A DNA stretch of 64,000 nucleotides from assembly GCA_038363925.1 (NCBI GenBank), contig JAQQWL010000016.1, positions 248,001 to 312,000 on the forward strand, in the 5' to 3' direction. This DNA comes from Apiospora phragmitis (Eukaryota > Ascomycota > Sordariomycetes > Amphisphaeriales > Apiosporaceae). Below, piece by piece: positions 1 through 12,201 of this stretch. The stretch's first letter is position 1. Each line of letters opens with the position of its first letter. The notes below the pieces were generated by a model. The model was not told where the DNA came from, did no database searches, and saw nothing but the letters and a program-made list of their open reading frames with translations. The position numbers were made by a program, and so were the translations under genes.

Positions 1-2480
1 TACCTTTAATTAATAACTTATAAAATAAATTACTATACGCTATTATTTTTATAATACTCGACCTTCTTAATACTTATAACTTAATCCGTATTAAAAAAGG
101 AAAAGAATAAAAAACCGCGTTTTAAACTAAGTATAAATACTTTAAATACTAAGTTATACTATTCGGTTTAATTAACGCATTAATTAGCTTTTAATTAATA
201 ATTAATTATATCTTATAAAAATACCTCGATAAGTTCGTTATAATATACCTTAATAATATCCTCATCTATTCGGAAAGCGAAAAACAATATAAAGAACACG
301 TAAAGCTAATACTCTAAAAGCTATAAAACGCTAACCTACTAATAAACCTAAAAAAGAGCGAATTTTATTAATAATCCGTTATTTTTATGAAATACGTAAT
401 ATCCTTAAGCGAAATTCGAATAAAACCTTTAAAAATCTTAGTAATTAAGAAATAGCCTACGCTTATAAACGTTATAAAAGTTAGATCCTTTTTAAAACTA
501 GCTAACTATTACCGGATCTTCGTCCCCGGATTTAATAAAATAACAACACCCCTAACGAACTTAATAAAAAAAGACGAACTATTTTAATAAACGGAGAAAA
601 AAAAAATAAAGCCTTCTATAATATTAAAAAGCGAATCCTTAATAAACTAATACTTCGCGTAACAGATCTGTTTAAACTTTTTAAAATTAAAACCGATATA
701 TCGAACTATACGATCAGAGGATAACTAAATTAACGAAACGATAACGAAAAATCGCACCTTATCGCATTCTTTTCGAAAAAACTTAATAAATTAGAACTTA
801 GTTACTAAATCTATAATAAAAAGCTAATAATTATTATTAAAACTTACGAAAAATAAAAATATTACCTTAACGAAATAAAAAAACTAATTAAAATTTATAC
901 CGATTATAAAAACCTTATAACGTTTATTACTATTAAAGAGTTAAATAAATAATAAATATAATGGTTTAAATTCCTTTTAAAATTTAACCTCATTATTATT
1001 TACTAGAAAAGTAGCGAAAACGGTCGCGCCAACATATTAAGCCGACGACCGAATTATTAAGAAGAGGTTCCGCCTAGATACGAATAATCCTTACCTACGA
1101 CCAAGACGGCAACCTCGTACCGTTAAAATAACTAAACGTTACGAACTATATCTAATATAATAACGAATAAATTATTAAGTTCTAATAACTTAGCTAAAAC
1201 CCTGACCTTATAAATTACCTTAGAGATTATTTTAAAGATTATAACGGTCTTACCTTTTATTAAAACAAGATCCATATCCTTAAATAATATCGTAAAAACT
1301 TTATTAAGGAATTCTATAAGTACCTCGTACGCGAATATTAAAAAGTATTTAAAACCTAGAAACGAATTACTAAACAATTCGACTACAAAAACCTCAAATT
1401 AATCGTAATTAAGGTAATCGGCGAATACGACCTCTACAGCAAAGCTAAGGCCGCTAGATATCGACTATATAAAGAACTACAGCCGATTCTACCATTAAAT
1501 AAAGCGTAGAAAACTATTATACTTAACTTCGTCGTTAAGCTGCCCCTATTAAAAAAACCCTTAATTAAGGTTAATTACGATAATATCTTAATAATTATAG
1601 ATAAACTTACGAAATATACCTATTTCTTACTATATAAAAAATCTAGCGATACTAACGACCTAATATACACATTCTTTCGAATAATCGTTAACTAGCACGG
1701 ACTACCCGAAATAATTATTTCTAATAAAAACAAGCTATTTACCGCTAAGTTCTAAAAATCATTAATAACATAACTCGGTATTAAATATAAACTATTTATA
1801 ATTTACCACCCTTAAATAAATAAATAAATCGAACAAATAAACTAAACTTTAAAATAATACTTACGTTATTATATTAATTACGAATAAAATAATTAGGTAC
1901 AATTATTATTAATAACTTAATTCGTTTATAATAACGCGAATAACGAAACTACACGTATATTACTATTTCGAATAAACTACGAATATAATTTAGAAATTAT
2001 TAAAAAACTTTTAAAAAAAAGCTAATACTAATCGCGACTATTTAAATCGAGAAATTAAAAGAATTTTAAATTATATTATAATAAAACCTCACCTTCTTTT
2101 AATAACGAATAAAGAAATACGCTAATTAAAATAAATTAAAAAGATTAACCTTAAAAAAAAGAAAAAAAGTATATCTTTTATAACGAAATATTAAAACTAA
2201 GCGACTAAGTAATAAACTAAACTTTAAAAAAATCGAACTATTTAAAATCGTAAAAACTATTTTAAAAACTAACTATCGATTATCGCTATTTAAAACAATA
2301 CGGATACATCTTATATTTTATATTTCCTTACTGAGCTAACCTCTAAAAATACCTCGATTAATACGCAGCTAAAGGTTATAATAGATTAATACGAATATAA
2401 AATTAAAAAAATTATCGATAAAAAAAAACTAAACGAGGCCCCTAATACCTCGTTTAATAAAAAAGCTACCCACTTAAAAA
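1..2480 (+). mobile_element. RIP-degraded Ty3/Gypsy chromovirus remnant (pol region)
   Basis: This is a strongly AT-rich stretch with no usable reading frame, but decayed pol motifs can still be read on the plus strand. Around 220-290 there is a degenerate reverse transcriptase core ending in ILIYSES (the YLDDILIYS box, both Asp changed to Asn). Around 1560-1760 the integrase core is visible as a VIVDRLTKYTYF-like stretch and HGLPEIIIS, followed near 1800-1880 by a YHP...NQTLEQYLR-like block whose Gln codons have become TAA. Near 2380-2440 a chromodomain-like EYEYEIEKIIDK segment remains. Domain order RT, integrase, chromodomain is that of chromoviruses. CAA/CAG to TAA/TAG changes on both strands are what RIP produces. 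The element runs off the left edge of the window. The motif reading is by eye and the precise ends are uncertain. Confidence 0.8.
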
Positions 2481-5000
2481 CAATACCTAAGAACTTAAGA
2501 AACACCTAACGAACGCCGCGGAGGAGCTTCGAGAGTTTGAACAACAGGATTAGCGGGAGGTACCAAAGGGCCTAGACCCCCGAAATTAGCCAGACTTAAA
2601 AAAGCCTAGTTCACGTTAAGAGGAACGCTTATAAACTAGAGGTCCCCTATTAAACAACTTTCGTAGCCTTTTAAAGCAGGGAGGATATCGTCCTCTTTAT
2701 CTAATTCCTCTATACCATAATTAAATAAATCGGCACCCCTTTCCTTTACTTTTTAACGAATTTTCCGGATCCGCGATAACCGACCCGTCGCTTTAATAAG
2801 CTAAAACTAAACTTAGCTAATTCCGAATATAACGATAGAAGTTTCTCGCTTATAACCTCTTTATCTTCGTTTAATTTATATTATTATATTAAAACCTTTT
2901 TTAAAAACGAAGCTATTAAAAAATTATCGTATAAACGACTATAATTTACATATTTTTCGTAACGCGAAAAACGATCCGAAATACGATAATTAAACTTTTT
3001 ATTTTTAAAATAATACGAATAAAATATATCGATTAAGCGACTATTAAAAATAATAAAATAAAAAAATAAAAACGCTTATAAACCTTAATAAAAAATTTCT
3101 TAATATAACTTAATATTATAATAAGTATATATTATAATAAAAATAAAAAAAGGGAAAACTTACGAAAAATCCCAATATGATAAGAAAATAATAAGTACTT
3201 ATAACGACTAACTATTTTAAAAATAAAGTAATAAAGAAAAGAGAAATAGTATTACGACCTGACTTAAATAGGCGGCTAAGATCTATTATCCGGCACGAAG
3301 CTAAAATAACCCGAGGCGCTTACGAAATCCTACATAAAAAGCTAGTCTACGATAACGCCTTATTAATAATAACAGCCCCACTACACCGCCATAGAACGTC
3401 GATAAGTAATAATATAATAATAGTACACTATAACTAGTTAACTAAGGATAAACTAAGGTGAATAAATAAAAATAAATAAATAAGAATAGATAAACAAGAT
3501 AAGGTAAATAATAAGGGATAACCTAAAGTCACGTACGGATAAGATAAAGGAGCTATAAGATCACGACGCTCCCAGTGATCTAGGAGCGACGAGATTACGA
3601 CGCTCCCGGTAATTTAACTCGGATCAGTAAAAAAAGGATTAGATATATAATAATAGACGTTTCCTATATATTTTTATATAAATACTCTCTACTTTAGTAA
3701 TTAATTTAAATATTAATCTTAACTTATTAACAAAGTAAACTACTTTAATAACCCTATTATATAAACACTTTTATTTAACCCTTTATTATTACGTTACGAC
3801 CCGGCTATTATATATTATATCGATAAAAGCGTTACTTTTATCGCACGTCTAGATACTCTCTCGTATTGCTAATATAAACCCCAGTACGTCTTTACTAGGT
3901 TTCTTTTAAAACCTAGATAGCGTTCGTTATAATAGGCTTACGGTAATCTCGTTACTAGCTCACGGTGATCTATCCCTTGGATCACGGTGATCCAACCTTG
4001 GTTAGCTCACCTCGGGCGTCGTGCCTTTTGTCTCTCCGGGGTTCGTTACGTAACTCATCGTACCTTGTTATTATGTCCGCCTTTATTCGTCCTATCGCTA
4101 CGCGGGCTGGGGCCGCTTGTCTTATCGCACGTTATAGAGTATGGCTGCGTACATATTAATATAGCTGGCGGTACGATTGCTAGCTGTGGTATCGTAGCCG
4201 GATCGGGTTATCGTATCCCGTGCCGGTGAGTAAGGTCTTTTAGCCGCATGGTTGGGTCGGGTTGTAACATATTAGTCCTCGTCGGCGCGTCTGAAACAGC
4301 TGATGCTCTGCCTCTTTTTTAACGAATACACGATTTAAAATATACCGTATATACCGGGCCGTTAGGTCTTCCGGTACTATTTAAAATGTTTCCGGAAGGA
4401 CTTAATTAACCTTAAACCTTATTCTAGGCCTCGGATTAGCTTTATAGTGTGGGTAATAGTGTGGCAAAGAGATGAAAAGGCTGGGACCTCCCCCCTTATT
4501 TTTTACCGGGGAGATCTCGACTCTCTAAGCGGCAGCTTCACTTCTACCCGGTATATTAAGGTTTTAAAGGCTGCCCTTTTTCTTTTTTACGAGCCTAGGA
4601 ACCCTTTTATATAAGATAACGTGCGTATATATTAATTTAACCTCGTAAAGAAATTCTTTAAATTAAAGAGTATTTAAACGATTTAATAGCTTATTTATTT
4701 ATTTAATTTAAACTTTATTAAATAAATATAAAAGGCCTTTAAGTTTAAAATATATAAAATAAAGCCTTAATTTTAATACCTTAAAGAGAATATAATATAC
4801 GAAGCGTATACGAAAGAGATAATTAAAAGGGCGTGGGCTATATTAAATCTAGAAATAATACTCCGGCTACTATGTTTTATTCCTCGTCGTATAGCTGCTA
4901 TACGACGCGTAAGGGGCTAGTATAATCACTATTAAAATATATACGATTACGATTAAAATAAACTTAAATATAACCGATTTATAATTAATTTAATTACGCT
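2481..5000. repeat. Remainder of AT-rich RIP block with less-mutated islands
   Basis: AT-rich, gene-free DNA continues to about 5.0 kb. Several GC-richer islands interrupt it: about 2500-2720, 3540-3620 and 3960-4330. In the second, ACGACGCTCCC occurs twice (about 3564 and 3597) beside a GCTCC...GGAGC inverted repeat. In the third, CACGGTGATC occurs twice (3961 and 3983). The islands may be fragments of other elements or LTR pieces. No coding gene can be supported; the small open frames here have no recognisable protein features. Confidence 0.6.
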
Positions 5001-5610
5001 ATTATTATTTAAAGATGGTGGTAAAAGTGTTAGAAATCGGCTACAAGTGGTGCGTACGCAGACTTTAGCGAGGTGATTTTACCTAGATGGTCGAGACATC
5101 ATGGCTCGATTGAACGATACCTGCTGTGCTAGTATTGCATATTATATATTAGCAAGTAGCGGGGTATCAAGACTCCGGGTTGGGGCTATACACCAAAGCG
5201 GGGTGCTGATAGGCAGCTAAAGGGGGGTTTCTTCTAGAAGTTCCCGGGCCAGACCGTTATGTGAACGGGCGACAGAAATGCGCTAGAGGGCGCGTCGCGG
5301 TGGCCTTCCATCTTCCCTGTCAAGGTAAAGTGCCCCCCAGAATCGCGTCGTTTCTTGCTCGCCTCCCTCCCCGGCTCATCACCCCAGACCATAACAACCT
5401 CGCATCCATTCGCCTGTAGCACTTTCTTTGATTCCCCTGATTTGTGTCTATTTATTCCATACTGCCACTGCACAACACCACTGGTCCGATCGTATGTAGC
5501 TACGGCCAACACTCTCGTTATGCACTAAACTTTCGCCCCCTTCTGGATTGCACCTGTAAAAAAGATCAATTGGCATTGGTCAAGTTGGCCTTGGCTTCTT
5601 TACGTCCAAC
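5001..5610. other. Transition zone and 5' flank of the BRCT gene
   Basis: Base composition switches from AT-rich to balanced at about 5.0-5.2 kb. Nothing coding was recognised. The last few hundred bases presumably hold the promoter and 5' UTR of the gene starting at 5611. Confidence 0.5.
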
Positions 5611-8330
5611 ATGGCCGATCAGGACGGCACAGCTGGAAAGCTGTTCAGTCTCTGTGTCTTCACCTTTGTCCAAAGCAAAGAGCTCAGCGAAACGCTCATC
5701 CAAGAGGTAGTTGCCCACGCGTAACTTTCGCGTCGCTAGGACGCTCGCTGACTGACATCGTCAATCCAGCTATCCCAAAACGTTACCAAGTATGGCGCCG
5801 AAGTATGCCAACCTAAGCGCGACGGCTCGCTTCCCCTGAATGCTGCGACGCACATCATATCCAATACCATCGATTTCCCCCAATATATGGAGGCTACCTC
5901 GATGATGATACCTGTCATCAAATCCAGCTGGATCCAGGCCTCGTTGGCCAAGAACAGACAGGTGCAAATACGGCCTCACTCCCCCGACCCTAGGATGATA
6001 TTTTCAGATGTCGTGCTTTCGTGCGCCGATATCCCCGAATCCGACAAGGAGTCCATTATCGGTGCCACCATGGCCCTGGGCGGTACAGATTCCAACAACC
6101 TGACCAAACTTGTCACACACATATGCGCCCTGTCTATGGATCATCCGAAGTGCCAAATGGCACAAGAGAAGGGTCTCAGGTGCAAGATTGTCCTGCCCCA
6201 TTGGTTCGACGACTGTTTCAAACTTGGGAAAAGAATTGACGACGCTCCATACCTCCTACCCGACCCCGAGATTTTACGCGCACACCCTGGAGGCAATATT
6301 CCGATTCCTTCCGGCCAGCATCTTCAAGGTGCGACCTCTGCCAGGCCAGACTTTATTCCAACACCAGTTGACTCGGAGGCAGGGGCTCGGCCGAAGCTCA
6401 CTATCTTCCACGAGAAGAAGGTTATGCTCTCGTCGGATCTCAGCATCAGCACTCGCTTGAAGGATATTGTTAAGGAGCTGATCAGTGGTGGCGGAGGTGA
6501 ACTGACAGACTATGTCGATGACTGTGACTGGTTCGTTTGTCATTACCGAGATGGGGACAACTATATTCGAGCAGCATACGCCGGCAAGCATATTGGCAAC
6601 TTGTCTTGGCTCTATCATCTTATAACTCACAACGCATGGACGACACCGACCCACCGCCTCCTTCATTATCCCATCCCCAGGAATGGCATTCCCGGATTTA
6701 AGGACTTGAGGATTGCCGTGTCCAACTACGGAGGTGAGGCGCGTATCTATCTCGAGAATTTGATTACAGCCTCGGGGGCAACCTATACGAAGACGATGAA
6801 GGCCGACAACACCCATCTGATCACTGCGCGATCTAATAGTGAGAAGTGCGACGCTGCACGTGATTGGAACATCTCCATGGCCAACCACCTTTGGATCGAA
6901 GAGAGTTATGCGAAATGCCAGATGCAGAGCCTAACCGTCAGCAAATACACCCATTTCCCCCAACGAACGAATCTTGGTGAGGTCATTGGCCAGACAATGT
7001 TTGATGTGGACAAGCTGCAGGCTATGTATTACCCAGGCGGACCTAGGAAGCCATCTTCTGCCTCTAAGCGCAAGCGGAAAACTTCGGACCGGGCTGAGGA
7101 AGAAGCGGATGCCGATAATTCCGCCGATGCCACCGGACGACACACTCGAAAGGACTTCGATGTTATGCAGGACGACGACGTCGAGGTTGCAGACCAATCA
7201 ATAGAGGAATCTGGCGGCCCGCGGCCAGCTAAGAGACGAGTTACAAGCTTCGCTACTCCGGCCCGCGAACAACGTCATGTACGCGCTGGAAAAGAGAACG
7301 AGACTCCATCTACAGTCTCTTCGTCAAGTCGCAGCGCCAAAGAGAAAGCTCGTAGCAGGTTATCCGGCTTGGTTGATGATATCGCCCTGTACGAAAAGGA
7401 GAAGAAACGTGTACTTAAAGATGGCCAGCCTTGGGGTGGCAAGCGAGCGGCGGATCAGATCGAGAAGAAGCACTTAAACCGACGGAGCGTCTCCAGTCCT
7501 GCGCCACCTTCGGACCAAGACGATGAGGTTGCAGCTGCCACGAAGCGCCCAGCGAGGAAAACGAAGCTAGCCCTGAAACAGATCGAAGCAAGGGTAATCC
7601 TCACGGGATTCAAGAGATGGGTCAACGACAAACACAAAGAAGATGCGGATCGTGTGAGTATGACCGAACCCATTCAGTATAGACTTGTACTAATCTATCT
7701 GCGCAGCGAAAATTACGTGAAATGGGTATTTCAGTAGTAAGCGATGGAAACGTCTGTGACTATCTAGTTGCTCCTCAATTGGTGCGGACTGTCAAGTTTC
7801 TTCGCAACCTGTCCAGGGGCGCCACCGTAGTGTCGTCGAGCTGGATCGAGACATGCCTGGATACCGGTGAAGTGCCACCACCGACGGATTATCTCCTTAA
7901 AGATAAGGAGAATGAGCAAAGGATGGGCCTCAAGCTGCAGACTTCGGTGGCGAGAGCGGCCGCGAACAAGGGCAGACTCCTTCGGGGTCTTCCCATCTAT
8001 TGCACAGCCTCGATCAAGAACGGGACCGAAAGCTACAAAGTTATAGCCGAGGACAACGGGGCCCAGTTCTTGGTATACGGGCCTCGAAGCGGATCCACCA
8101 TCAAACCCACGAGCCCTGATGAAGATCCCGACGGTCCAGATCCCGTTTATCTTCTGAGCACAGCCAACCCTGAGGAGAAGAAGTTGTGGAAGAAGTTCGA
8201 AGATATGGCCCGACAAGGTAACATGGAGCCCAGGGTAGTTGCCTCGGATTGGCTGTTGGATGTTGTTATGAAGCAGGAGCTCAGCTTCGACAAGAAATAT
8301 CTTGTTACAAACTTCTTCAACAACGCTTAG
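5611..8330 (+). CDS. Multi-BRCT DNA damage response protein, Brc1/Rtt107-like
   Basis: Three exons (5611-5706, 5770-7653, 7707-8330) join in frame to about 867 residues. The start MADQDGTAGKLFS precedes a first BRCT-like unit. Tandem BRCT units fill roughly residues 5-340, with BRCT-type Trp motifs such as VLPHWFDDCF, NLSWLYHLI and NHLWIEESY. A basic, acidic, Ser-rich linker covers about 380-590. A C-terminal BRCT pair follows, containing VVSSSWIETC and VVASDWLLDV. This N-terminal array plus C-terminal pair, and the length, match fungal Brc1/Rtt107, which binds phosphorylated H2A at stalled forks through the C-terminal pair and scaffolds repair complexes in the nucleus. Family assignment comes from architecture and motif pattern. 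Other multi-BRCT scaffolds are less likely. The gene is intact. Confidence 0.85.
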
Positions 8331-8530
8331 ATGCTAAGCATCATAATATGATATCCAATACCCAAGTACTTTGCTGAGCATGGAGTTTGGCGAATGGGGG
8401 GGGGACTGTCGGCTTGGACACAATTTGTGTCGAACTTGCCTTTGTGTCACGCTTTCAATGTAGCATACATATACATAGCCTTGCTCACATGAATCACGAA
8501 GAGACGCAATTACGGCGACTTGAGATGCGA

Positions 8531-9225
8531 TCAGAAGAACTTCACACCTTGCGAATCTTCCTGTCCAAATATTTGTGCCTTGCCACGCTTGACGAGCACT
8601 TGAAGTGCTTTCTGCAACAAGTCGGGGTCCAGACCATGAAACGCTGTGCAGTATTAGTTGTTGCAGTCCGCCGCAACTGACTTTTGGGTAAAGAGATGGG
8701 AATGAAGTAAGCACTTACTGCTGCCTCGTGTATCCTCGCCCTGGGTCAACTCGTAAAGGGTCAAGACGGTGCCCTTCTGAGCAGTCTCGTCGACCCAGCT
8801 CTCGAGCTCTTTGGCCCACTCCTGGGCGTCTTCCAGTAGATCCAGGCGACGTCTCCGCCCCCGCCCTCCCGAGCGCTGCTGCCGCCGTCGCCGCCGCCGA
8901 CGAACTCGGCGCGCCCTTCCTTGCGCATGAAGTCGAGGACCTCGCGGGCGTCTGCGGTGCTGAGGCGTCGGTTCAGCTTTCGATTGTGGAAAAGGTCCTC
9001 CGCGTTATTAGCCCCAGCGGTATTATTATTATTGCTGTCGATGTTGTTGCTGCTTGCTGCGGAGGCCGAGAGCGACAGCTTGTACAACCTGTGGTGCACG
9101 CAGTAGGCCAGGATTAGGGAGGACCATTTCTCGAGCTGGGCGCGGTGGGTGTTCACGTTCGTCTGCCGCGTGAAGAAGGGAGGGAAATGGTACTCGCGCG
9201 GGAAGTCGAATGCGGTGGATGTCAT
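8531..9225 (-). CDS. VPS25: ESCRT-II subunit VPS25, one apparent missing base
   Basis: Two exons (9225-8719 and 8643-8531) with a 75-nt intron. The N-terminus has the VPS25 hallmark FPPFFT followed by QTNVNTHRAQLEKWSSLIL. A C-terminal winged helix ends in GKAQIFG...GVKFF. VPS25 is the ESCRT-II arm that recruits ESCRT-III for endosomal sorting. The frame breaks after WIYWKTP: the expected continuation (an EWAKELESWVDE-like helix) is one base out of phase at a run of three C on the coding strand (8824-8826). One more C restores a 206-residue protein. Because VPS25 is widely conserved, this is probably an assembly error, not a pseudogene. Low-complexity Ser/Asn and Gly-rich insertions lie in the middle. 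Confidence 0.88.
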
Positions 9226-9785
9226 GTTTGCTTCCGTCGGTCGGCGTCCTCTTTTTCTGTTTCTGTCCCGCTAGATGAAGGGCTCGTGGATGCAAGAAGG
9301 CTGGTCGAGGGTTGTATAGATCATGTAGAGCCTGCGAGTCGAATGTTCAAAGGTTAGTGTACGTATTGAGTGGTGGGGGGGTACAGGGTAGGTACTTTTT
9401 TTTTTCTTGGCTGAAAATGACCAAGTGCGCCCGGAGCTACCCTGGAAGAAGTCCGTCTGAACATCAGGGGCTCAATACGCCCATCTTGAATTTCATTCGG
9501 TGACACCTCACAAACATAATCTAGTCATATCAATTCGTACCCATCAGATCATATTTGAGATCCATTGTTAGACTGGGTCTCTTCCGTTTTCCAACTCTTC
9601 GAAAATCTGGACGCGTCCCGGTACCAGGGATATACCAAACCCTGGCAAGCCACCACAGGCTATTAATTACTCGTGGGAATCAAGCACTGTGCATCTTTCG
9701 AGGCTTGGGTCCTGATCGTGGAACGTGTCTGGGCGCTACTTCTCTTCTGCATGACTTTCAATCTGTGCTCCTCGTCCAGCCCAGC
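9226..9785. other. Intergenic region between divergent VPS25 and 2EXR genes
   Basis: Divergent promoter region. An open frame runs into the 2EXR gene from 9555, but the stretch before 9786 shows no domain and is more likely 5' UTR. A short poly-T run is at about 9396-9406. Nothing else was recognised. Confidence 0.4.
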
Positions 9786-10975
9786 ATGAGATCCGAGTTC
9801 ACTAGGCGTATATTCAACGATAAACACCGTCATTCTCGCCCGGACGAGCCTGAAGCTACCTTTCTGCTCTTCCCTCGTCTACCTCCGGAGATTCGGGTCA
9901 AGGTATTCCAGAGCTTCCTGGAGCGTCACCGCATCATACAGGTCCGCTTGAGCCTCTCATCAGCCAATGGCGGAAGTGGAGAGACCGGGGACGGAACCAC
10001 TCCTTACACCACTCATAACGACTTGGGCAACGTAGTCAGTGGTGACACCTACCGCATCTGCGCCTCCAAGTACCTCGCCCGGTCTGAGCTGTTCTCTGTG
10101 AATCAGGAAGCGAGAGACGTTGCACGCCGGTTCTATCGCGTCAAGGTCCCTTGTTACCTCTACCCCACCCAGGGCTCGATATTTCCCTTTCCCAAACCGG
10201 ACACCACCTTCCTCTACAACCCGGAATTTGACATCTTGCACATCCAGTATTTCTCCACTCTCCAGTTGCTGGTGGATTTCGTGCACGATGTCAGGGCACA
10301 TGACTGCAAGGGGATCGGCATCAAGAATCTGGCTTTGCACATCGACTGGGACAACTACACCGAGGAGGTTATTCGTTGGCCTGGGAAGACAGCCTTTGCC
10401 GAGACACTCGAGAATCTGGCATCTATGTGGTTCGAATTGACCGTGTACGCCGGAGCCCGCATAATCAAGTACCAGGGGAGCCCAGCCCGACTCCGGACTT
10501 CCACTACAACCGCTCAGTCCCCCTCTATTCGGGAAGCAAGTCGTTCGATCGCCTAACTACAGATCCCAGAGATATCGACCCGGATCTGAAGCAAATCTGC
10601 CGAGGACGCATTGACTCGGGGTACCACAAGTCCTACTGGGAGTCTCTAGTCAAGTCATTTGGTGTCCAGAGAACCACGCCCGTCGACATCCGCCTCATGG
10701 TTGGCGGTAGCATGTCCAAGCAGAACTTCGAAGTGGTCGATCGAAGATCCCTTTGGAGGCTCCTAAGTGAGCCGTGGCGATGGAGTGGACATCGCAAGAA
10801 CTCCACGACGAACACGGTTCCTGATAGGGGGGTTGACACAGTTGCAGGCTGGTGGCTCTTCCCCCCAGAGGCCATACCGGAGGCCGGACACGAAGCTAGT
10901 GGTCGCGGGATCGATGGTTCCGTCATCGATGTTTCTGCCCATCGACCTGAACTCTGCATAGTCGATCTGCCTTGA
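9786..10975 (+). CDS. 2EXR domain protein, one apparent missing base
   Basis: From ATG at 9786 (MRSEFTRR) the protein reaches the 2EXR signature LFPRLPPEIRVKVFQSFL and a LLSVNQEAR-type segment (here ELFSVNQEARDVA). These are typical of the large, functionally uncharacterised family of fungal 2EXR proteins. The frame changes at the G run 10475-10478. One extra G carries the reading directly into the second frame, which encodes the remaining ~165 residues (HYNRSVPLYSGSKS to the stop at 10975). A start further upstream at 9555 is open but unsupported. Function is unknown; paralogue-rich families like this are common next to secreted-protein and metabolite genes. Confidence 0.65.
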
Positions 10976-12201
10976 AGTATAGAGGACTACCATACAAAGA
11001 GACGCATCCTGGCAAACACCGAGTAGATGGCACTGATCTTGACTGTCTTGTAGGACGGGGGTTCACTCGCCGCCTTCTGTTAGAGTCAATGTTTATTGGT
11101 GGAGCATATTGTACAAGAAGAAGCAATCGGCATTTCTGGCCTGACACGAAGAGTCAAGAGCAGGATCGATACTGCTCCGCAGGGACTCCGTGGTGTATAA
11201 GGTGCATAGCTCGAGGCTAATACGGCTCTGTGTCAAACTTTCGCGTTGCAGCTTCACAGCTACGGAAGCAAAGATACCAAAGCAGTGCGGTGAAGTCAAA
11301 CTCGTTCCAACGACGTATTTGGACTGCTGTCTGGGGCGAGCCTTTGCTGCGACGAAAAGCCAAGTCCAAGTCGCTACATAATCATAGCGACGGACTTGCT
11401 TAGCTTACCCACGAGGAGCATCTGATGCAAACTCGCGTGAGGGCATGCGCCATTCTGTTACCGGGACATCTGCAGATGCACCACACAAACCGCCCTTTAC
11501 TTCCCCGCTGGACGCCGATAACATCGCCGAGCTGTTCCTGCCTTACTGGTAGTTCTGCGGCAGCTGGTCCATGTGTCGGCCTTGATTCCGATGTGGTTTA
11601 CAATGTGACCATCAGCGCGACGCTTTGTGTTAGCATGAGCGAATTTTCTTGATAGTTCATATACCCTTGCGGCATCCTGGGCTCTGAATTTAGCCCAGCA
11701 TCGAGTGAAGTTTCGGGTGCTAAGACAAGTCAGCCAAACTTTACGCAACTACCAAGTGTTGAAATCAGATCGGGAGCCTGCTTCGGTGCTCTCTGTCGCC
11801 GGCCCAGTGGTCTCAACCTCATACTACCACATATGAATATACGGCCTAGTCTACATGGTGGGCTACTAGCGATGTCCGATCACTGACTTAGCTTTGAACA
11901 AAATAGATCGTTTCGCGGTGTGCATTCAATACTCTTGGGATCCCACCTCGTCCGTATCGCTTGCTGGGTATTAGGCGTAGCCCGACCTAGTTGATGCAGC
12001 CTCCTTCTAGTAGCTGTTTGTTGTTTACTCGTGCCAGAAGGGTCGGTGGCTATCCTTAATGGGTGTAGATATGGTACAACTAGGGAGGAATTCAAGTCAC
12101 AGATGCCCAACTTCCAACACTTCGATTAATTAACATAACTGTTATTATTGCATCTTCACATTCGTCCCTCACCCTATTTCTTTTGGTTATAAAAACTCAA
12201 G
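10976..12201. other. Intergenic, no gene recognised
   Basis: About 1.2 kb with only short open frames that lack domain signatures. The end carries the HsbA promoter, including a TATAAAA at about 12188, unusually close (about 14 nt) to the start codon at 12202. Confidence 0.45.

Noticed and set aside
3540..3620. Possible CRISPR-like or tRNA structure in repeated CGCTCCC units
   Set aside because: Only two copies, with no regular spacers, no cloverleaf and a fungal context.
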